From Knoellia aerolata DSM 18566 (GTDB lineage Bacteria; Actinomycetota; Actinomycetes; Actinomycetales; Dermatophilaceae), in contig NZ_AVPL01000008.1 of NCBI RefSeq assembly GCF_000768695.1, forward strand, positions 29,634-93,633: 64,000 nt of DNA. The letters are read 5' to 3'. Below, piece by piece: positions 59,698-64,000 of this stretch. Both the position numbers and the translations under genes were made by a program. A model generated the notes under the pieces. That model was given only the letters and a program-made list of their open reading frames with translations, searched no databases and was not told the origin of the DNA. The stretch's first letter is position 1. Every line of letters starts with the position of its first letter.

Positions 59698-61028
59698 ACC
59701 AGGACACCGCCCTCGCCTTCGGCCTCGTGCTGCTGTTCGTCCTCGTCGGGGGGGTGTTCGCCGCCACCGAGATGGCACTGGTCTCCCTGCGCGAGACGCA
59801 GCTCGGGGCGATGGAACGCAGTGGCGCGCGGGGCGCCAAGGTCGCGAAGCTGGCGCGCGACCCCAACACCTTCCTCGCCGCGGTGCAGATCGGCGTGACC
59901 GTCGCCGGTTTCCTGTCGGCGGCCTACGGCGCGACGACGATCGCCCCGGACGTGGCGCCGCTGCTCGAGGGGGCGGGGGTCCCGGAGGGGGCCGCCGAGA
60001 CCGTCGCCCTCGTCCTCATGACGTTCGTCATCGCCTACCTCTCCCTCGTCCTCGGCGAGCTCGTGCCCAAGCGGCTCGCCCTCCAGCGGGCGGCCCCGAT
60101 CGCCCTGGCGGTGGCGCCCCCGCTCTCGCACTTCGCGACCGTGATGAAGCCGGTCATCTGGTTCCTCTCCCGCTCGACCAACGCCGTCGTGCGGCTGTTG
60201 GGCGCCAACCCCGACGCCTCCGGTGACGAGATGAGCGAGGAGGAGCTGCGCCACCTCGTGGGTCACCACAAGGACCTGGAGGCGGATGAGCGACAGATCC
60301 TCCAGGACGTCTTTGCGGCGACCGACCGGAGCCTGCGCGAGGTGATGCGTCCCCGCGGCGAGGTCGACTTCCTCGACACCTCGTCGACGCTGGAGGAGGC
60401 GAGGGCCGTCATCCGCCGGACGCCGCACTCCCGCTTCCCCGTGACCCGGCACCACTCCGCCGACGACGTCGTCGGTTTCGTCCACGTGCGCGACCTCCTC
60501 TCCGCGGACCCCGACGACACCTCCGGCGCGACGATCGCCCCGCTGGTCCGCGAGATCTCCGTGATGCCGAGCAGCGGTCGCCTGCTGTCCGCGCTCACCC
60601 GGATGCGCGAGGGCATGCACATGGCGCTGGTCGTCGACGAGTACGGCGGCACCGACGGCATCGTCACGCTCGAGGACATCGTCGAGGAGCTCGTGGGCGA
60701 CATCCGGGACGAGTACGATCCCGCCGCGAGCGATCAGGGCCCGCAGGAGCCCACCACGGGGCAGCTGCCCGCTGACGCCACCACCGAGGTCGACGGGGGG
60801 ATGCACCTGTCCGACTACGCCGAGCTCACCGGCACCGACGTGCCGGTGGAGCGCTACTCGACCGTGGCCGGGCTCGTGCTCGAGCACCTGCAGAACATCC
60901 CCGTAGTGGGGGACGGGGTCGTAGTGGACGGGCGTCGCCTCACGGTGCTCGAGATGGACGGTCGCCGGATCGCGCGCGTGCGCGTCTCGGGTGACGCCCA
61001 CGGCGCGGACCGTCGGCTCCCCACCTGA
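59694..61028 (+). CDS. CNNM/CorC family membrane protein with CBS domains
   Basis: A 444-residue paralogue of the era-linked CNNM protein. The membrane domain (first ~150 residues, starting ALAFGLVLLFVLVGGVFAATEMALVSL, quoted in parts) is followed by two CBS domains (REVMRPRGEV and MALVVDEYGGTDGIVTLED) and the CorC_HlyC domain. GTG at 59694 has AGGAGG about 7 nt upstream. Likely a divalent-cation transporter or channel. It is translationally coupled to an Arg-rich leader ORF. Confidence 0.88.
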   Translation: MNQDTALAFGLVLLFVLVGGVFAATEMALVSLRETQLGAMERSGARGAKVAKLARDPNTFLAAVQIGVTVAGFLSAAYGATTIAPDVAPLLEGAGVPEGAAETVALVLMTFVIAYLSLVLGELVPKRLALQRAAPIALAVAPPLSHFATVMKPVIWFLSRSTNAVVRLLGANPDASGDEMSEEELRHLVGHHKDLEADERQILQDVFAATDRSLREVMRPRGEVDFLDTSSTLEEARAVIRRTPHSRFPVTRHHSADDVVGFVHVRDLLSADPDDTSGATIAPLVREISVMPSSGRLLSALTRMREGMHMALVVDEYGGTDGIVTLEDIVEELVGDIRDEYDPAASDQGPQEPTTGQLPADATTEVDGGMHLSDYAELTGTDVPVERYSTVAGLVLEHLQNIPVVGDGVVVDGRRLTVLEMDGRRIARVRVSGDAHGADRRLPT

Positions 61029-61062
61029 GGCTCGCCCGGGAATGTGCACCGACCTCCCGTCG

Positions 61063-61090
61063 TTGAGTAGGTTGAATCATCAACTACTTA
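61063..61090 (+). promoter_or_regulatory. Promoter with MarR-like operator
   Basis: TTGAGT (61063-61068) and TACTTA (61085-61090) are 16 nt apart. The spacer and -10 box are covered by GGTTG-N5-TCAACTA (61070-61086), inside an imperfect palindrome AGTAGGTTGA-ATCA-TCAACTACT. The same pattern covers the YceI promoter at 1161-1177. A MarR-type repressor is the most likely binder. Confidence 0.6.
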
Positions 61091-61107
61091 GCTGAGGAGT
61101 GAGCCAG

Positions 61108-62199
61108 ATGGAGTTCGGCATCTTCACCGTCGGGGACATCACGACGGACCCGACCACCGGCCGTACGCCGACGGAGAACGAGCGCATCAAGGCCACCGTG
61201 GCCATCGCGAAGAAGGTGGAGGAGGTCGGGCTCGACGTCTTCGCGACGGGCGAGCACCACAACCCGCCCTTCGCCGCCCCGGCCAACCCCGCGGTGCTGC
61301 TCGCCCACGTGGCCGCGCAGACCGAGCGGATCGTCCTGTCCACCTCGACGACGCTCATCACGACGAACGACCCGGTGCGGCTCGCGGAGGACTACGCCTA
61401 CCTCCAGCACCTCGCCGACGGCCGCGTGGACCTCATCATGGGGCGCGGCAACACCGGGCCGGTCTACCCCTGGTTCGGCAAGGACATCCGTGACGGCATC
61501 GACCTCGCGATCGAGAACTACGCGCTGCTGCGCCGCCTCTGGACCGAGGAGTCGGTGACCTGGCAGGGCCGGTTCCGCAGCCCGCTGCAGGGCTTCACGT
61601 CGACGCCACGGCCGCTCGACGGCGTGCCGCCCTTCGTCTGGCACGGGTCGATCCGCAGTCCGGAGATCGCGGAGCAGGCCGCCTTCTACGGTGACGGCTT
61701 CTTCCACAACCACATCTTCTGGCCGATGTCGCACACCAAGCAGATGGTCAACCTCTACCGCCGCCGCTACCAGCACCACGGTCACGGCAAGCACGACCAG
61801 GCCATCGTCGGCCTCGGTGGGCAGGTGTTCATGCGGGCGAACAGCCAGGACGCGGTGCGGGAGTTCCGCCCGTACTTCGACAACGCCCCCGTCTACGGCC
61901 ACGGCCCCTCGCTCGAGGACTTCGCGCGGGAGACGCCGCTCACCGTGGGCTCGCCCCAGCAGGTCATCGAGCGCTACGGCGCCATGGCCGACCACGTCGG
62001 CGACTACCAGCGCCAGCTGTTCCTCATGGACCACGCGGGCCTGCCGCTCAAGACGGTCCTCGAACAGCTCGACATCCTCGGCGGTGAGGTCGTGCCCGAG
62101 CTGCGCCGGATCGCCGACGCCCGCCGACCCGCACACGTCCCCGCGACCGCCCTGCGCCACGCCGAGCGCGTCGCCCAGCCCGAGACCGTGGAGGTCTGA
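61108..62199 (+). CDS. LLM class flavin-dependent oxidoreductase
   Basis: A 363-residue luciferase-like monooxygenase-fold enzyme beginning MEFGIFTVGDI. GEHHNPPFAAPANP and RVDLIMGRGN mark the flavin pocket; no clear aldehyde specificity can be seen. It starts at ATG 61108 with GAGGAG about 8 nt upstream; a GTG at 61099 lies inside that site and is rejected. It is followed after 1 nt by an NAD(P)H-dependent FMN reductase, its likely flavin partner. Confidence 0.88.
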   Translation: MEFGIFTVGDITTDPTTGRTPTENERIKATVAIAKKVEEVGLDVFATGEHHNPPFAAPANPAVLLAHVAAQTERIVLSTSTTLITTNDPVRLAEDYAYLQHLADGRVDLIMGRGNTGPVYPWFGKDIRDGIDLAIENYALLRRLWTEESVTWQGRFRSPLQGFTSTPRPLDGVPPFVWHGSIRSPEIAEQAAFYGDGFFHNHIFWPMSHTKQMVNLYRRRYQHHGHGKHDQAIVGLGGQVFMRANSQDAVREFRPYFDNAPVYGHGPSLEDFARETPLTVGSPQQVIERYGAMADHVGDYQRQLFLMDHAGLPLKTVLEQLDILGGEVVPELRRIADARRPAHVPATALRHAERVAQPETVEV

Positions 62200-62200
62200 G

Positions 62201-62860
62201 GTGACCCGTCGCATCGTCGCCGTCTCCGCCGGCCTGTCCGAGCCCAGCTCGACGCGCCTGCTCACCGACCGCCTCCTCGAGGCCGCCGACCGCCACGTCA
62301 CCGCCCACGGCGAGGACGTCGCGGTCGAGGTCGTCGAGCTCCGACCTCTGGCCCGGCTCATCGCCGACCAGATGCTCACCCGGTTTCCCAGCGGTGAGCT
62401 CACGTCGGCGATCGAGAAGGTCCTTGCCGCCGACGCCCTCGTCGCCGTCTCACCCGTGTTCTCGGGGTCCTACAGCGGGCTGTTCAAGTCGTTCTTCGAC
62501 AACCTGGACGTCGGCGCGCTCGACGGCACGCCCGTGCTGATCGGCGCGACCGGGGGGTCGGCGCGGCACTCGCTCATGCTCGAGCACGCGATGCGTCCCC
62601 TGTTCTCCTACCTGCACGCGGCGGTCGTCCCGACGGCCGTCATGGCCGCGACGGACGACTTCGGGACGACGGGGCTCGACCGCCGGATCGACCGTGCCGC
62701 AGCGGAACTCGTGACGACGATGCTCGTGTCGCCGGGCAGCGCGTCGTCGCGCCAGGGCGGGTTCCTGCCGGCCGAGGCGGAGCAGCGCGAGGCCGGTTTC
62801 ACCGACCGGTTCGACGAGGTCACCGACTTCAGCGAGCTGCTCCACCGGGCGTCGTCCTGA
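62201..62860 (+). CDS. NAD(P)H-dependent FMN reductase
   Basis: A 219-residue flavodoxin-like reductase. The N-terminal VAVSAGLSEPSSTRLLTDRL binds the FMN phosphate, and SPVFSGSYSGLFKSFFDNLD (quoted as SPVFSGSYSGLFKSFF) is typical of the CE1759/NAD(P)H-FMN reductases paired with LLM enzymes. GTG at 62201 begins 1 nt after the LLM stop. It supplies reduced flavin to the oxygenase. Confidence 0.85.
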   Translation: MTRRIVAVSAGLSEPSSTRLLTDRLLEAADRHVTAHGEDVAVEVVELRPLARLIADQMLTRFPSGELTSAIEKVLAADALVAVSPVFSGSYSGLFKSFFDNLDVGALDGTPVLIGATGGSARHSLMLEHAMRPLFSYLHAAVVPTAVMAATDDFGTTGLDRRIDRAAAELVTTMLVSPGSASSRQGGFLPAEAEQREAGFTDRFDEVTDFSELLHRASS

Positions 62861-62924
62861 CGCGTGTGGCGCGACTCGCCGGAGCCGAGTTGGCCTCGAT
62901 GACACATCCCAGCCCGAGTGCTGC

Positions 62925-63078
62925 TAACGTCATCCTCGTTGCCTTTCTAGTCCACGTCCTACGTGGCCGACACGACCAACTCACCCGCGCCACCAGTTTC
63001 GCGTGTGTGACCGGGTCGGAGAATCGGCGGCATGAGTTCTCCACACGGGAGTTCTCGCAACACAGATAGGCAACACCA
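62925..63078 (+). promoter_or_regulatory. Long, low-GC cold-shock leader with hairpin
   Basis: The 218-nt gap before the cold-shock gene is noticeably lower in G+C. A -10-like TAACGT (62925-62930) would give a ~150-nt leader. It contains a perfect CCACGT-CCT-ACGTGG hairpin (62952-62966) and GAGTTCTC twice (63034, 63049). Cold-shock mRNAs often carry long structured leaders that open at low temperature; a specific thermosensor is not identified here. Confidence 0.5.
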
Positions 63079-63282
63079 GTGGCAACCGGCACCGTGAAGT
63101 GGTTCAACAGCGAAAAGGGCTTCGGCTTCATCGAGCAGGACGGCGGCGGCGCTGACGTCTTCGTTCACTACTCGGCCATCGAGAGCGGCGGCTACCGCGA
63201 GCTCCAGGAAGGCCAGAAGGTCGAGTTCGACGTCACGCAGGGCCCGAAGGGTCCGCAGGCTGAGAAGGTCAAGGGTCTCTGA
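63079..63282 (+). CDS. Cold shock protein (CspA family)
   Basis: A 67-residue nucleic-acid chaperone. RNP1 (KGFGFI) and RNP2 (VFVHYSAI) are intact, the N terminus is [10 protein letters not shown] and the end KVKGL. GTG at 63079 has GATAGG about 10 nt upstream. A long leader and a strong terminator frame it, so it is probably monocistronic. Confidence 0.95.
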   Translation: MATGTVKWFNSEKGFGFIEQDGGGADVFVHYSAIESGGYRELQEGQKVEFDVTQGPKGPQAEKVKGL

Positions 63283-63312
63283 CCTGTAGCACCTTCGAGA
63301 CTCCGATCTCAG

Positions 63313-63348
63313 CGAAGGCCCCCCGACCGCAAGGTCGGGGGGCCTTCG
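63313..63348 (+). terminator. Cold-shock gene terminator
   Basis: A perfect 16-bp stem (63313-63328 with 63333-63348) closes on GCAA; the arms start CGAAGGCC. It lies 31 nt after the stop codon. Confidence 0.9.
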
Positions 63349-63411
63349 CCATGCCCGGGGCGCGTTGCGCGTTCCTTCTCGTGTGCCGCCCGGGTGGGAG
63401 AGAGTGTCAGG

Positions 63412-64000
63412 GTGACCGGTCCGCTGTTCGAGGTCGACGACGAGTTCGCCGACTTCGTGCGGGCGCGCCAGCACCAGCTGCTCCGGGCGGCCTACCTCCT
63501 CCGGGGCGACGAGCAGGAGGCCGAGCGCCTCGTGCGCGGCGCGTTCACCACCCTGTCCCTGCGCTGGCGCACCGTCCGGGACGAGGACCTCGATGCCTTC
63601 GTCCGGAGGGTCCTCTACCGCGACGCCACGTCCCGGCGGTCGGGGCGACGCGTGCCGCCTGCGGCCCGTGAGACCTCGGCGGGGCAGGCGCCCGGTGGGC
63701 TCCTGGCCGCCCTCGCCGAGCTGTCCCCGCGACAGCGTGCCGTCACCGTGCTGCGCCACTTCGAGCAGCGCACCGAGCACGACACCGCGGAGGCGCTCGG
63801 CATCTCCGCGCACGCGGTGGCCGCGCAGGAGCGTGCGGCCCGCCAGCGCCTGCACGAGCTGATGCCGCCGCACGGAGGGGACCCCGGCGGTCTCACCACG
63901 ACGGACCTCGGGCGATGGCTCGACGACGCGTCCGCGCAGGTCGAGGAGCGCGACGTCGTCGAGGCCGCCCGCGAGGCGGCGCGGGCCCACCGCCGGCGAC
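63412..64000 (+). CDS. Sigma-70 family-like protein, cut by the window end
   Basis: A frame opening at GTG 63412 stays open to the end of the window (196 codons). It begins TGPLFEVDDEFADFVRARQ and shows a region 2-like segment (LLRAAYLLRGDEQEAERLVRGAF) and a region 4-like HTH (LSPRQRAVTVLRHFEQRTEH then DTAEALGISAHAVAAQE). The last part (LGRWLDDASAQVEERDVVEAAREAARAH, quoted in parts) is helical and not part of a standard ECF factor. I call it a SigE-type factor with an extra C-terminal part, the rest of which is not visible. Confidence 0.7.
   Translation, partial: MTGPLFEVDDEFADFVRARQHQLLRAAYLLRGDEQEAERLVRGAFTTLSLRWRTVRDEDLDAFVRRVLYRDATSRRSGRRVPPAARETSAGQAPGGLLAALAELSPRQRAVTVLRHFEQRTEHDTAEALGISAHAVAAQERAARQRLHELMPPHGGDPGGLTTTDLGRWLDDASAQVEERDVVEAAREAARAHRRR

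Overview
The window is one continuous piece of chromosome from a high-GC (roughly 70 % G+C) Gram-positive actinobacterium. GTG and TTG starts are common, neighbouring genes often overlap by 4 nt (ATGA/GTGA), and several genes have a TANNNT -10 box 6-8 nt before the start codon, as in leaderless transcripts. The gene order (recX-miaB-def-miaA-dapF-hflX; holA-rpsT-lepA-hemW-hrcA-dnaJ-rsmE-HIT-phoH-ybeY-CNNM-era; leuA; recO-uppS-fur-znu-glyS) is that of Micrococcales. Intrasporangiaceae (Janibacter, Knoellia, Phycicoccus and relatives) is my best guess, and that is an inference. I see no rRNA, tRNA, CRISPR array, prophage or biosynthetic cluster.

Layout. 0-10 kb: the end of recX, a YceI protein, a homocysteine methyltransferase family protein, a DUF1275 membrane protein, then tRNA, translation and lysine/cell-wall genes (miaB, def, miaA, dapF) and hflX. 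10-20 kb: a DUF3516 helicase, a GH63-like glycosidase with an SDR enzyme, a DinG-type helicase, holA and rpsT. 20-32 kb: a PemK/MazF-like protein, lepA, a small-enzyme cluster (DUF4442, F420-type reductase, NUDIX, phosphatase, ornithine cyclodeaminase-like), a candidate structured RNA, hemW, a complete IS3-family element inside a split palindrome, and a triple 47-bp hairpin repeat. 32-41 kb: hrcA with a CIRCE-type operator, dnaJ, rsmE, a sigma/Gmad2 pair, HIT, phoH, ybeY, CNNM and era. 41-50 kb: a BCCT transporter, asd, a DDAH-like hydrolase, leuA behind a leucine leader peptide, and an alpha/beta-hydrolase pair with a wax-ester/diacylglycerol acyltransferase. 50-64 kb: alkB, a double GNAT, recO, uppS, a PIN protein, a zinc uptake operon with its own Fur-family regulator and operator, glyS, a coiled-coil protein, a CNNM protein behind an Arg-rich leader ORF, a flavin oxidoreductase pair behind a MarR-like operator, a cold-shock gene, and the start of a sigma-factor-like gene.

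The most unusual signal crosses gene boundaries. The non-palindromic octamer CGGCATAC/GTATGCCG occurs 40 times (20 in each orientation), against about 2 expected from base composition. It lies inside genes, where it brings in rare codons (TAT, GCA, ATA, GTA), and in promoters and intergenic DNA. Other items worth following: a dispersed REP-like element (3 copies), the triple 47-bp hairpin array, the IS3 element in the loop of a long imperfect palindrome, a compact three-hairpin RNA at 26.0-26.1 kb, leader peptides before leuA and the second CNNM gene, and one operator pattern shared by two loci 60 kb apart.
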